DNA of 64,000 bases from Gavia stellata (lineage: Eukaryota > Chordata > Aves > Gaviiformes > Gaviidae). Below, piece by piece: positions 38,146-52,200 of the stretch (its first letter is position 1; every line of letters begins with the position of its first letter). Location of the stretch: contig NC_082617.1 in the NCBI RefSeq assembly GCF_030936135.1, positions 1,174,001 through 1,238,000 on the forward strand, in the 5' to 3' direction. A program made the position numbers and the translations under genes. The notes beneath the pieces are model-generated. The model was not told the origin of the DNA, ran no database searches, and saw only the letters and a list, made by a program, of their open reading frames with translations.

Positions 38146-40282
38146 TTTACCTTCGACTTTTTTTTTTTTTTGTGAATGATTTTTAATTTAGCACCCCGTT
38201 CCATGAAGTGTAAGAATGCAGCAGCATGAGGAAGGGGCAAGTGGGATGCCCTTCTGTGAAACCGTCCTGGAGGGACATGCAGCTACCGAGCCCAGGCAGA
38301 CATGCTTGTGGTGGAGAAGAAGATGTGCAGAGGCAGTTGTACAACAGAGCTTTATAGTCAGAATGGATTGTACCAGGTTTTTTCGATGCAAAATGGAACA
38401 TGACCCAAAATCTTCACAGAACAGAAGCGCTTTCAGGAACGCAGCCAGCTGAAGCTCGAACGCCTGCCTGCCTTTTCGCAAGAGAGGCCACAAACTGGTC
38501 ACTTCCCAATCCACTTCTTCCTCCCCAGACGTGCGATGTTTGAACTGTCCCATGCAATTTCCCTACAGTGTCATGTGAAATGTAGTAATGCTCAGAGAAG
38601 TAGGCAAATGCTAATGGTAAACAGACCTGAACAATATACTGCTCATGCAGCAAAAAACCCAGTTTGTTTTATAGGGAAACAAGTGCATTTTGGGGGCTGG
38701 GGGAAAGAAAAAGAAAAATGGAACGGGTAACTGCCTGCTGTTCAAGACAGCTCTGGAGTGGACAATGGCTCAAAAGAACACCTTGCTTTATAGGGATGTA
38801 GAAGGAAACCCCAGTTTGGATTTCATGGTTGTCATTTTACAACAAAAAGAGGAGAGGCAGAACAAAACCAAACCTCAAATCAACCTGCTAGCGAACAGGT
38901 AACGTAACGCACAGAACCTGGAGGGAGCTTCACCGTCTGAGCTGTGAAAGGGACACCAGAACCAAAACAGAAGCAGGTACGAAGAACTAACAAGCTCCAT
39001 CAAACACAGGGGCTGCTCACTGTGACACAGGCAAGTGCGAAAGGCTGGCCTGTAGCGCCCATCCAACGGCAACCAACGCTGCTGAGCAGGCACCAATCCA
39101 CAGGTTGAAGTTCAAAGCAAAAATTAAAAAGCTTCCCAAACTCATGGGATAGGAGGAGGCTCTCCACTCGGGGCAGGGAAAGGCAGCATGTTGGCTGCTG
39201 GGCGGCTCGGCCCGGTAAACACGGCTGCAGTATCGACAGAAGCTGGACCAGGAAGGACGCTGTCTGAGCGACAGTGGTTGTCCCTCTCAGTGTAGAGAGG
39301 CAGGCGGTGTTTTACAGCGTGACTGTAAAATGCCTGAGAAGCAAATGCCTTGCCATGCTAACACTTCCCTGTAGACAGTTCCGAAGTTCTGGATATCTTC
39401 ATTTCCACATGAGAGTCATGTCCCTGAGAGGTACTGAAGGGCGGGGATTCTAGTATATGCAAATTCAAGGGTGGGAAATGCAGAAAAGCACTGATTTTCC
39501 TCTCTCTTTTTCAGGTTAGCTTTGCACTTTGCATTGTTTTCCCAAACTGCATAGCAGCTTACGTGTAGTGTCCGAGACACTGGGGCCACGGAAGTCAATG
39601 GGGCTTCATGAATTCCAACAGCAGCACCAGTGAGTGCTAATTAAGCTGCTGTGCAGAAAGGTCCCGTTCAAAGGACTCCAAAATCACACGCACTCTCTCT
39701 CACTCTGGCCCTACGGCTGCTGTTTTAGAGAGCTGTACCACAGCATGATCTGCTCGATTTAAAGCTCATCAACTGCTGGGTGGAGCAATGGCCAATACCA
39801 CCTTTCTCATTAAAAAAATAGGAAGGATAAAAAGTTAAAGACTTGAGACAGGCGACCACGATGCGTTCATGCGGCATGTTTTGTTGCACTCCTCTTAACA
39901 AGACAGGAATTTCAGGTGTGCAGGAGTGGAATATAGCAGGGGTGGAGCAGGAAGCAGGTCCCCTTTGCCTCCCACACCCTGCCACGGCTACCCGACGGGG
40001 CAGCTCTGGAAGGAGAAAAAACGACAGCCTGGAAGCGGGCCTGGGAACCGTGCCCTGAACCTTCCCCTTACTCAAGTACATCTCAGCTGGATTTTCGTTG
40101 TGTAACGAATGCACCAGAACAGCACACACAGATGCAAAGCTTTTGTTTTGCCAGCTCTGATTTGAGAGAATGTACGGCAAACGGCCAAAGCTTTACACAT
40201 CTGCACCTGTCCTGGTGTGACTTGTAAGAAAAGATGGAGACAGCCATGATAGAAGAGTCCGCTGCGCGTACATGCGGCCAGC
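38146..40282 (-). other. RABL6: Probable RABL6 3' UTR and flank
   Basis: This region lies directly downstream of the RABL6 stop codon. On the minus strand an ATTAAA word at about 38180 precedes a run of about 14 A at about 38158-38172, which could mark the transcript end, giving a 2.1-kb 3' UTR. No AATAAA was seen nearer to the stop. Either a shorter UTR with a variant signal or this longer one is possible. Confidence 0.35.
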
Positions 40283-43200
40283 CTACAGCTCCTCATAGTC
40301 CCCACCTCCTCGCGGCTTGCTCATGCTGGCTCCTCCTCCTCCAAGAAAAGCCTCAAGTTCATCTATTTCGTTGTTTTTCTCCTTGCTCTTCTTCTTCTTT
40401 TTCTTTTTCTCCTCTTTGCTCTCCTCCTTCTCTTTGCTCTTCTTGTGTTTGCTTTTCTTTTTCACAGACTTCTCCTCTTCCTGCAAAATGAGAAAGATTT
40501 TTATTAGTAGATCCTCTGAGCATGCCAGTAACCCAGCATATATCGCCCTGAAACCTGGCTCTGATGGGAACCTTACTTAGGGTGAAGCATCTACTACCAA
40601 GGCTGGCTTGGAGTTAATTCCAGAAGACCCTTCTGCGTGTTTGGACAGAAGAGAAGAAAGACCATCTGGTTTATATGTAGCGGTAGTCTGTCAGGCAGTT
40701 TGTGCCCGACAATACCACAGTATTGGACAGGCAGAAATGTCAGAGGCAAAGCCTCCTGCAGACTTCCCTCGCTGCCTCTGACATTAGGTCTGTCGGGGAC
40801 ACCCCTCTGCTGGGAAAAAGTCATGGTGCTATCAACAGACTCAGCTCAGCAGAGATGCACTGCTCTATTTAGTCCTGTATTTTACAAACTCACACACTGC
40901 CTTTTCAAAATTCAACTGTTCTAAAAGCTTGCTTTTAAGCTGCGAAGTGGTTAATGGTCTGCAGAGCCTGGCAGGCACAGATCTGGCTGTAGGATGCGAG
41001 AATGGAAGGAAGTCCACCAGGTACACAGAGTACGCTGTAGAAGGCCACCCCTCTCCTTGGCTGGTAGATAATATGGCAGATAAGCTCTGAGGAATTAAAT
41101 AGTACCTCTTTGCTTTTCTTTTTCTTCTTCTTTTTCTCCTTAGAAGGTTGTTTATCTGCCCAAACAAAAAAACAACATTGTTTTTAACCAATTTAAAGCT
41201 AAGAGATGCAATTCTGCCCTGCCCCGATTTCTGAGAACCAAATGTTCCATCCTGGAGCCACGTGCAAAGGTAATCCCGACTCCCCAGGACAAACTGCACC
41301 CCTTTAGAAACCAACATAGGCCCCAGGAGCCACACCCTAACTTAACCATCTACATCTAGTTTAATTATGAGCATTATATTATCTATATTATTCTGCGTTA
41401 TGAACACTGACCGGGCGTTCACTGTATCACAGCTACTAAGAAACAGAGACCAGTTTGTAGAACTGGTCCAAAGGCCAAATTGGGGACCTGATTATTATTT
41501 CCAAAAGTGAAGAAGAGCTCCTAGGAACAATTTCCCTCTGACCACTAAATATTCGAAGGCAGACGGAAATCCTACCAGGCATAGTTTGTACTTCTGTGAG
41601 TCGAGCTAGCAATGGAAGGACCATTCAGGACACGGTGTCAGCAGATGGGAGCACCCTGGCAGGCTAGCACTCACTGTTGTTCAAACTGTGTATGGAAATT
41701 ATACCACCACGAGGCCAAAGCATCAGTGCTGCAGCCCTGCTCTGCAGGGGTGGCTGCTTTCACGGTATCGAATGAGTCCCAGAGTCCATCACTGTCAAAT
41801 CGTTTGTCCCAGGCTATTGTGGTTGATGACTTGGCTGCTAATTAGGCTGCTGAACGTCCATTGCCTTTGTATAAAAACTCCTTGGACAGGAGAGCACCTA
41901 CTTGGCTGTTTCACAGGAGGGTTTATAACTGCACCATGTTTCACGTGTGGTATTTGATTGCCAATCTTACCTACACGTTCTTTTCCTCGGTTGATCTGTA
42001 AATACAAGTCAGCCACGGAGAAGTCTAATTGCTGGTCAAGTTCCAACTGACTGACTTCCAAGACATGATTTTATATTTATTCCAGAAAGAGAAGATAGGA
42101 GGAACCCACATTGAATTATTAATGATGCTAAACTGAAGTTAAATTATTGACCCGGGCCTCTGCAGATGCACTTCTTGCTATTTCAAGCGTAATGTTCAGC
42201 AACTCAAAGCGACAAGCCGATGAAGCCATCGCAGCCTGTGACACCTTGCTTACGCTTTTGGAATAGCTATTCCAAGAGATCTCTCTCTGGTGCTGCTTAC
42301 AGCTTTTTCTCCCCTTAAGTCTTTAACTTCCTATCTTTTGCGGTGACATCAGGGGCAGATCTATATGAAGTTGCTTTGCAGTAATGCCAAGACAGCAGAA
42401 ATGATTTGCGCGAGTAAGATTCATTCCCTCGGGGGATGGGAAAAAAAAAAAAAGCCTGAGGAATGCTTAGGTTGTGATCAGAACCCCACCCCACCTTTCC
42501 CAAAAATAGAAGAGCAAATTGGCAGGGTATGTCAGAGCATTTTGCTCAAATTGATCCAAATTCTTGAGGGGGTGGACACTGCAATGCTGCGCACCACTTC
42601 CCTGGCATGCAAGGCTAAGCAGGAACCCTTATACAGAAGCAGCTTGTGAAAGATGTGCTCCTGCTTCCAGTTGGAACAGAAATAATACATGGCTGATGCC
42701 ACGGACGAGCCAAGTTCCCCCCCTCCCCATGGGGAAAAACTTAAAAGAAAGTTATTTATGCTGTGTTAAACCGCATTAGAGACTCACACAGGGCACCACG
42801 TGAAGTTACAGGGTATTTTATTTAGAGCAAATTGGTTTGCTTACACCCTGGAACCATTCCGGAAAAAAACAGATGCCTGACAAACAAAATCAGCAAGAGT
42901 GGAAATAAGATGTGACCTTTACCTTCCTCACTGCTCTCCTTGGGACCAGTTTCTTCCAAACCCAAACCAAAGAGATCTGCGTCATTTTTCAGTTTAAAGG
43001 AGTGGACTGTTGATTTCACAGGCTGGGGTGGCTTTGCCAACGAGGTATCGTCATCAGATATTTCAGAGAGATCTTCCCGGACCGGGAATTCACCCTAGAG
43101 ACAAGAAAAGGCAGACAACACAAATCTTTCAAGCAAAATCTCTAAGCGTTTTGTACACAAAGACATCAGATGTCAGCAGGTGGGGAGGAGGGAAGGAAAT

Positions 43201-46200
43201 GGTAGCTGAACTGAGCTGTTATTGCCTGGAAATCAATGCCCTTGATCTTATAAGGTCTATTATAAGGTCTATCTATTTTTTGCCTTGGTAAAATGCCTCA
43301 GTAGCACTGGTACTGGAAAGTGTGCTCTGATAACATTCGTGCTACCAAAATCAAACTCCTGATGTAGAGGGATTAAATGAGACCTTCAACTGTGTTAGCT
43401 CAACAGCATCAGCCTCTAACTGCCCTGGAGAGGCACCTCTGTTTTGGGGAAAATCAAATCTAATAGGCTGAAAACTCACCTCCAGACCTGACAGACAAAA
43501 CCTTTTTGCTGTGTAGCTCTGTGGGGTCTCACGTACCAGAGGCAACATGCAGCAGGGCCAAGGAAGCGGTCTGTGTTTGCAGAATAACTCCCTTCATTGA
43601 GTCAAAAGGGAATGTGCTCCCAGGGCAAATTTGCCCCTTCAATGTAGGCTAAAAACCAGGATGCTGCAGAGACTGGATATCACCCAAAACTCCTCTGTCT
43701 CTGCATGATGGGAATGGAAATGAAGTTTAATGATCTCCTGATACCTGCCAACTGATTCTCTTCAGAATTCGTTAACCACACTTTCTTTATATCCTCCATA
43801 CTGACCAAATACAGCCTCGCTCTGCTGCTGACCTAGGCAATATCCCCCTTCTCCTTGCTAATGGTGTTTTTACTGCTTTGCCTGACTGGTAAACCTTGAA
43901 ACTGTGTCAACCGTTTTTTCTGCAGGATTCTGGAATGATGCAAACACATAAACCACTCCTGAACACCAGCTAACCCAGACATCGGGAATACCCCTAAACA
44001 GCAATTGCCCAAATCACAGTTAGCAGTTTCGAGAGATTACTCTGCTGGCTGTGAGTGCGGATCACTGAAATCAGGGATATCTAGAGCCACAGCAGCAAGT
44101 TCCTACGAGCCCAGAGAAGATGCTTGTGTTTTCTCCAGCTTTAGTACACGCCAGGTGCAGTGGGGACTCCTGCTGCACCCTGTGTTTGAGCAGGCGCCTG
44201 CAGGCAGCACTGAGCAGCTGCCCACGTGTTCAGCGTCACAGAGACGTTACAGCTAACCTGGCTATACCACAAAGTCCTTCTCAGGCAGAATTTCCTGCTT
44301 CAGTAAGGAGCTTTGCCAAGCAAATTTTGTTATGGCCTTTTGATTGCTGGACTGACTGTAGGGAGCTCACTTGTTCTCTCTCTCTGGCATGCACACACTT
44401 CTACATATTAAACTTGGGGTGAAAACCCATTAGATTTGTATTTCATACCTTCCACACTGCTGGACTGACTGTGCTCTGGACTTAACTAAGAATAAAGAGC
44501 ACATTAAAACCTGTAAGCACAAACCTTGTTGCCTTGTGGCTTCAACAATCAGAGCACTAGTGGCTTTGTGCTTATATCAATCTCTTCCGGTTGCTTAGCA
44601 CCTGACTTGCTGCAACCGCCGCCGAGAGATGGGAGAGCAGATGAAAGCTCTGCTCAGTGAGATGCCTCAACACTTCAAGCTCAGCTTCACAGCAGCGCGC
44701 AGTGATTCATGCATGTTATTTACCATTTTCTTTTTCTGGCTGTCAGAATCCTCACTTTCAAAGTCTGGGTCATCCATAACAAATGAGAGCATCTGAGTAG
44801 CTATTGGTCCCTCTTGATCACTGTCAGATTCCTCAGGCTTTTCCTCTTTGACCACTTTCTGCTTCAGAACATGTCCTTTGCTTTGGGAAGTGGTCTTTGG
44901 GGCCTGGACTGCTGCTGGGGTAGCAGCAGCAGCAGCTGGCGAGCTAGCGTTGAGCTTGCTGCTGCTGTTTCTTTCGGACCCAGAACGTGGAGGTAAACTG
45001 TCAGGAGGCTTCGGGTCAGTTGCTTTGGTCAAAATTGCTTCACTCTGTGGTTTCAGAGAATTTCTGGAAGACCTGAGAAGAAAGAAACAAATTGTCAAAG
45101 CCTGTCCACACTCCACTCCGTGAAGCAAAGCACAAAGACCAATTAATAGCTGAGCCTGCCTCGAGGGCTGCAATGTGCATCTCAACAGGAGAGGTAGTTC
45201 ATCGTAGGGGTGTGTGTTCAAACACATACCACTCAGAGGCTGAAGACGGTCCTCATCCCTGAGGATGCTGGTGCACAGGTGCCTGCACCAGCAGGCCACG
45301 CCTGACTGTATCACCCACGGGATGTGGTATGCGGAGAACGTGATCCACTTCATCGTTCTCCAGCACAGGGTGTGGTGAATGACTTCCACTCCCCTCACCA
45401 CAAGATTCGACTTCTCTGTCCTCGCACAGCTAAGAACAGATGTTCAGGTGCTCAGTTACAGTTTCTTGTTCAAACTTGAGAAAAAGGCTGGGCCGTTCCC
45501 AAACAGAAACGTAGCAGTGACCACAGGAACACAGTGCTCAAAGGCATGCTGCCTAAGCGCGATGCAGAAAACACTGCATAAAGCAGTCACACCTAAAGTA
45601 AATACAGCCCCAGCTTACAGCTGAAGGAACAGGCTGACAGAGACACCAGGATTTCCCAGAGGCCACACAAAAGTCAGTGGCAGGACTGAGAAGAGGCCCA
45701 AGTTTGCCAGCACAACCCCACACTTCAGGATGTCCTTCATACCTTTTTTTTTCTTGCTCCGTGTCAATGTCTTCGTCGGGTATGAGCACGACCTTAGAGC
45801 CCTTCACCTCTTCCTCCTCCTCCTCCTCACTGGAGAGGGTGACATTCTTGCTGGGCACCCGTTCTGCTGCCAGCACAGGTCTGCTGGGGATTTTATCATC
45901 CAGATCCAGGTCGTCTTGGAAACCTGCCACCATGGGGTTCCCCCCGGGCGCCTCTCCATCGCTGCAAAATAGACAATGATCAGACAGAGCACCCCCAGGA
46001 TGTGCTAGGACAGACATGCCTCCCCTTGAAAGCAGACTGTTTCTTGCCTGGCTTTTCCAGCCGACTTCAGGATCAACGTCCCTCAGCCCAGGGCAGCTGC
46101 ACTGCCAGCCGTCCCCCTGCACACTGCCCAGCCGCTGCCCCGTTCAGGCTGGACCTGCGCCCTGTGGGCTGCAGGGGTGGCACAAGCCCTGTACAAAACG

Positions 46201-49200
46201 GGCCACAGAAGGATGTGGCACACAGTGGCTGCTACTGCTCAAGCCGAAAATAAGTGGCTGGAAAAGGTGAGCCTCAGTACTACAGAGCAGCCTGTTGCTT
46301 CAGCTCTATCGGAACATCTCTGGTCCACCATGCAAGGATCAGCCAATTAAACCGTGGGAACTGCCTCCCTTAATCCCCACATCCTGTAATTAAACCTGAT
46401 CATACACTGCCACTACTATGGGAATTCACTTGCAGCTATTAGCTTCCTAGAATTATTTCTATTTCTCTGGTGCTCCCTGAAGCAGGCAGCCACCCAGACA
46501 CCATAACCATGCTTTAACATTCCCTGAATTAAATTAACCTAAGGACATACTTTTAGAGCTAGGAGTCTGTCAGACTCCCCAGATCTAACACAGATATGTG
46601 TTCAGAGGCGTTTTGATAGGGAGCTTCGCAGCTGAAATTACCAGCTGAGGATTCTTGTCTGAGTGTCGCCAGGACTCAACAAATTTAATACTTTCTGAAG
46701 GATTTGCTCATGTCAGGAATATGGATATTTCCCCAGTCTCAGCTGATGAGCCTTTGCCTTACCTTTCCTCATTCTATTTGCTTTATCTGCAACAGATACC
46801 CAGTTCCTTCTTGACAACCTACCATACACAATATTCACTGTCCTTTTCATGACTCGATACGATTGTATAAACACATCCTTCATTTTTATGCAGAGACAAA
46901 AAAAAAAAGATTATGCTTCGGTCAGATTAGATTTTAGAGGCACAAAAGGAGTCACAAAAACCTAAAATCCTTAACCTGGAAGAAGGCGGCGTTCCCAGTC
47001 ACAAGCATACAGCCAGCACTGGAAGAGACAGTGGAGGATGGTGTGCTGGTGGGATGGGAAATGCTGAGGCCCTAACACAGTCTGGCTGATTGTACTAGTC
47101 ACTCCGGCTCCTCTTAAGGGTAGTTACTGGTTTACAAATTAGCTTTAAAGAATTAACACACCTGCCAACAGATAGTGGAGTTATTTGCGACATAGGGGAC
47201 ACCACGCTTATCACAACTGGTGCAGCACATTGAGAGTGATTACAATCAATGCCTGTCTGGGTTGGAGTGCTAAGATCAGCGCTAACATCCAGTCCCTCCT
47301 TCTGCTTTTGGTACGGATCCCTCCGCTTTTAGGACTCGCAGCACAGCTCCCAGCTAAGCAGAGGCAGGCTGCTGAAAAGCTCCTTCATCATTAACACTGC
47401 TGCTCTCATACTGAGCCAGAAAGGAGGCACACAGCCCGTCCCACACAAAAGAGAAGAAAACTGGTGCCCAAAACAGCCTCCAAGGCTGGAGGAATTACAA
47501 GTGAGTGATTTCTGAGGTCTGTGAAGCGCTGGCAGGGTTTCCTCTGGAAATGCGCTGAAAAGAAAATGGAGCTGCATCCTAAAAATGGCAGGATATTATT
47601 CTGAAGTAGTGACACTGCATTTCTTTAACACGTCACTGCTCTATTAAGCACAGGGACTTTTCAGAGATTGCTGCCACTGCCATTCTACCGCACACCATAC
47701 GAGACTTGCAGCCTTTAAAGCATTCCCTGTCCGAACAGACCATCCAAGTGTGTACACACACCCGCACAAAGTGGGTCATCTCCCTTTGTAGTGAATACAC
47801 TGCCTCCATCTATAACTTCCACACAAATTGTTGAGCGACAGCTTAAGAGCAAAGCAATGGAGTGAATATACATCAGGAAAATCACTGCTGCAGTATAAAC
47901 AAGGTCTGACAATGCAAAATTAGTATCAGCTTGTGGTCCTGAGGTTCCAGCTGGAAGGAATTCAGAGCATGCAAAACCAAGCATATTGCACCACTCTCTC
48001 CAACACTTGACACGCTGCCAAGCCTGCGTTAGAGTTGAGCCAACGTGTTTGCAGGCGCAGGTACCCACCAAAAATGACTATGCTCGCCGAGGTCTGCGTC
48101 TGAGCTACTGATCAAAGAGCACGTTGGGGTTTCCTCAGTGAACTCTCCGTGGTGTACACAGAATGGCTGCTGGTGATGAAACAAATCCTGCTGCAACCTG
48201 AGCACACGGTCTCAAAGCTGGATCGACCGTGTTCCACCAGCCCTGCGTGTGGCCAGCGGAGCTAGCCCTGCGGGCAGCCAGCAGAATCCTCTTGCCACAT
48301 CAGTTTTCGGGGCTAGAGAAAGAGGAAAAACCCAAACTCTAAGCTGAGGGAATCACATGCCGCAGGATGAGCCTGCGTGAATATATTCTAGGAGATGGGG
48401 GTCTTCCAGTGTGAACCAAACAGTGTCCTCAGCTTCCCCCACTTGGTCTAGTGCAGCCGGGTACCACTATATAAATAGCAGATGCCATGAAAGCAAAGAA
48501 CTGGTTCAAAGCCCTTGAGATTTAAGGACAAGGAAATCTAATCAATGTTTAAGATAAATGTCTAGTGATGCTGGGAAAACAGAACAGGAATACTGTTAGG
48601 TACAGCATAAACTCGCTTTCAGACACCTACAGCCCACCCATGGACCCAGGCCAGCCTGACCCAGCCGGAGGGAAGAGGGAAGCCTATTTGGAGCCGGATT
48701 AGCTCCTCCGGTACAGTGGCATACACACTGGCTCAGGGCATCAGGCTAAAGAGCAGCAGATTACGTTCTGAAACAGCAAATTAGGAGACTGAACTGCCTT
48801 TCTAATTAACCAGTAAGGAAACTGATTTGGGGAGTTCGCTTTATTGCAAGCTAGAGAACCATAACACACCATTAAACAAAACCCAGGGCTCCATTAATCT
48901 CTGTAGATCTGTGCTGGGATTTAGCTATAGCAACACCAAGAGACGTCAGTAAGTGCTGAAAGTCTCAGCAGCTGTCTGATCTTTGGGCAAGAGCAGCCTT
49001 GTTCCACAGGCATGAGCTCATTCCTCACTGCTAGCACGCTTCAGGAAAAAAAGAAGTGTTTTTTTCGAACATTACTGCTCCGTGTCAACTCTTGCTCCAT
49101 TGTTCAGAGACATTACGGGGTAGGGAATGGGAGATGTTCACACGACATCACTGCAAAAAAATCAAGAATTCCCTATGTCACTAAACCGATAAGAAATATC

Positions 49201-52200
49201 AGACTTTGCAACCTCTTTCCGAAGCTCAGAAAGGAAAAGCAAACAAGTTTTTACAAATGGAAGCAAACACACCCCTGAGTTCAGGAAGCAGTTCAGCTAC
49301 ACAGCATAACATCCTGCTTCCAACAACGAGAACAAGACCTTCCCCTCTTCCCTGAGGAGTTGCCTTCTATGTGGGAGAGCAGCTGGAGCGTGTGGAGTTC
49401 TGCCTGGGGATGGATGAGGAGCCAACGGAGAGCTTATGGGCTAGGATTCAAGAGAGGGCAGGCAAAGGTGACATTACAGTGGGTGCCTGCTACAGGCTGT
49501 CTGACCAGGAGAAACAAGTGGATCAGGCCCTCTATAAAAAGATAGGAGCAGAGTCATGTTCGCAAGCCCTGGTCCTCATGGACTTCAACCACCCCCGTAT
49601 CTGCTGGACGGACAAGACAGCAGGACATAAGCAATCCAAGAGGTTCCTGGAGGGCATCAATGATAACCTCCTCCAAGCGATAGAGGAGCCAACGAGGAGA
49701 GGTGCTCTGCTGGACCTCATACCCACAAAAAATGAGGGGCTTGTTGGGAAGGTGAAGGTCAAAGGCAGCCTTGGTGGAGTTCAGGATGCTGAGGGCAAGG
49801 GGGAGGCTACAAAACAACTTGGAGTTCAGGAGAGCAGACTTCAGCCTCTTCAAAGATTTGCCTGGAAGAGCCCCGTGAGATAAGGCCCTGGAGGAAAGAA
49901 GGGCCCAGGAAAGCTGGTTAATATTGAAGGATCACCTCCTCCAAGCCTAACAGCGGTTCACCCTAACTATAAGGAGTCAGGCAAAAATGCCAGGAGGCTT
50001 GCATGGATGAACAAGGACCTCCTGGATAAACTCAAACACAAAAAGGAAGCATACAGGGGGTGGATGCAAGGATGGGTAACCTGGGAGGAATACAGAGACA
50101 TCATCCGAGCATCCAGGGATGAAATCAGGAAAGCTAGAGCCCGAAGGGAATTGCATCTGGCCAGGGATGTCAAAGACAACAAGGGCTTCTACAAATACAT
50201 AGGTGACAAAAGGAAGACTAGAGAAAACGTGGGCACATTGCTCAGTGAGAAGGGGGGCCTGGTTACATAGGCCACGGAAAAGGCTGAAGTACTGAATGCC
50301 TTCTTTACCTCAGTCTTTACTAGCAAGACCGGTCTTCAGGAATCCCAGCTCCCAAAGACCAGCGGGATAATGGGGAGCAAGGAAGATGCACCCTTGGTGG
50401 AAGAGGATCAGGTCAGGGATCCTGGACAAAGCAAAACTGGACATACGTAAGTCTGTGGATCCTGATGGGATGCACCCACGAGTGCTGAGGGAGCTGGCCA
50501 ATGTCACTGCGAGGCCACTCTTGATAATCTTTGATCAGTCATGGTGACTGGGACAAATGCCTGAAGACTTTCCTGAAGAGGAAAGCAAATGCCACTCCTA
50601 TCTTCAAGAAGGACAACAAGAAAGACCCAGTGAACTACAGCCTGGTCAGCCTCACCTTGATCCCTGAGAAGGTAACGGAGCTGCTAATCCTGCAAACTAT
50701 TTCCAGGCACATGAATGATAAAAAAAACACCAGCAGTCTCCATGGATTTACCATGGGCAAGTCAGGCTTGATCAACTTGACAAAAGTGTATGATGGAATA
50801 ACTGGCCTGGTAGATGAGGGGAGAGCAGTGGATACCTGGACTTCAGTAAGGTCTTTGTCACTGTCTCCTGTAAGATTCTCGTAGGGAAGCTGTTAATGTA
50901 CAGGCTGGATGAGCAGGCAGCGAGGTGGATTGAAAACTGGCTGAATGGCTGGGCCCAGAGCGTGGTGAACAGTGGTGCGAAGTCTAGTTGGAGGCCAGTA
51001 ACTAGCGGCGTAGCCCAGGGATCAATACGGGGCCCGGTCCTGTTCATCATCTTCGTTAAGAATCACAGAATCACTATAGTTGGAGAAGACCTGTAAGATC
51101 ATCAAGTCCAACCATCAACCCAACACCACCATGCCCATTAAACCATGTCCCACAGTGCCACGTCCACACGTTCCTTGAACACCTCTAGTGAGGGTGACTC
51201 CACCACTTCCCTGAGAAGCTTATTCCAGTGTTTCACGCTGCAGGTTTCGGATATGCGTGTTCTCCTGGGACAGGACCATGTGTGGCCACAGCCGAGTCGG
51301 GTCGGCCCGCTCTGCCACGGTGCCCTGGCCCTTCTCAGCCCACGCCGCCGACCGCCTCCCTCATGGCGGCCACGTGCTGGTGCAGCACGGCGGACTGGTC
51401 AATGAGCGACTCGGCGGCGGTGTCGTGCTCCTTCAGCTGCGCCAGCAGCATCTTCTCGTCCGTAAGGATCTTCTCGATGGTGCAGGTCATGGCGGGCAGA
51501 GGCGAGCAGCACTCCTCACCTCCGTGGCGGCCCCATGCCCGGCGGCACAGCTCCGCACCAGCGGCTCCCGCTCCTCACCGCTGCCGGGCGTAGGCAGACA
51601 TGAGCCCGCGGGCCAGGGATGCCAGTGGATCTGGATGATGGGGCAGGGTGTACCCTCAGCAAGTTTGCAAATGACATCAAACTGGGAGGACTGACTGATG
51701 CACTAGAGGGTCAGGCTGCCACCCAGAGGGACCTCGTCAGGCTGGAGAAATGGGCTGACAGGAACCTCCTGAAGTTCAACAAGGGGAAGTGCAAAGTCCT
51801 GCACCTGGGGAGGAACACCACCATGCATCAATACATGCGGGGGGCTCCCCAGCGGGAAAGCAGCTTGGCAGAAGAGGGCCTGAGGGTGCTGGTGGACACC
51901 AAGTTGAACATAAGTCAGCAAGGTGCCCCTGCCACAAAGAAGGCTAATGGTATCCTGGGCTGCATTAGGCAAAGTATTGCCAGCAGGTCGAGGGAGGTGA
52001 TCCCTCCCCTCTGCTCAGCACCGGTGAGGCCACACCTGGAGTGCTGTGTCCAGTTCTGGGTGCTCCCCAGTACAAGAGAGACATGGGTGTACCGGAGAGA
52101 GTCCAATGGAGGGCAACAAAGATGATTAAGTGACTGGAGCATCTCTCGCATGAGGAAAGGCTGAGAGAGCTGGGACTGCTTAGCCTAGAGAAGAAAAGGC

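Noticed and set aside
49371-49883. 170-codon plus-strand frame inside the RABL6 intron
   Set aside because: It is the endonuclease part of a dead CR1 LINE, not a host gene.
51228-51694. Plus-strand open frames across the nested insertion
   Set aside because: They are the antisense of the SIKE1-like fragment and CR1 tail; the recognisable protein is on the minus strand.
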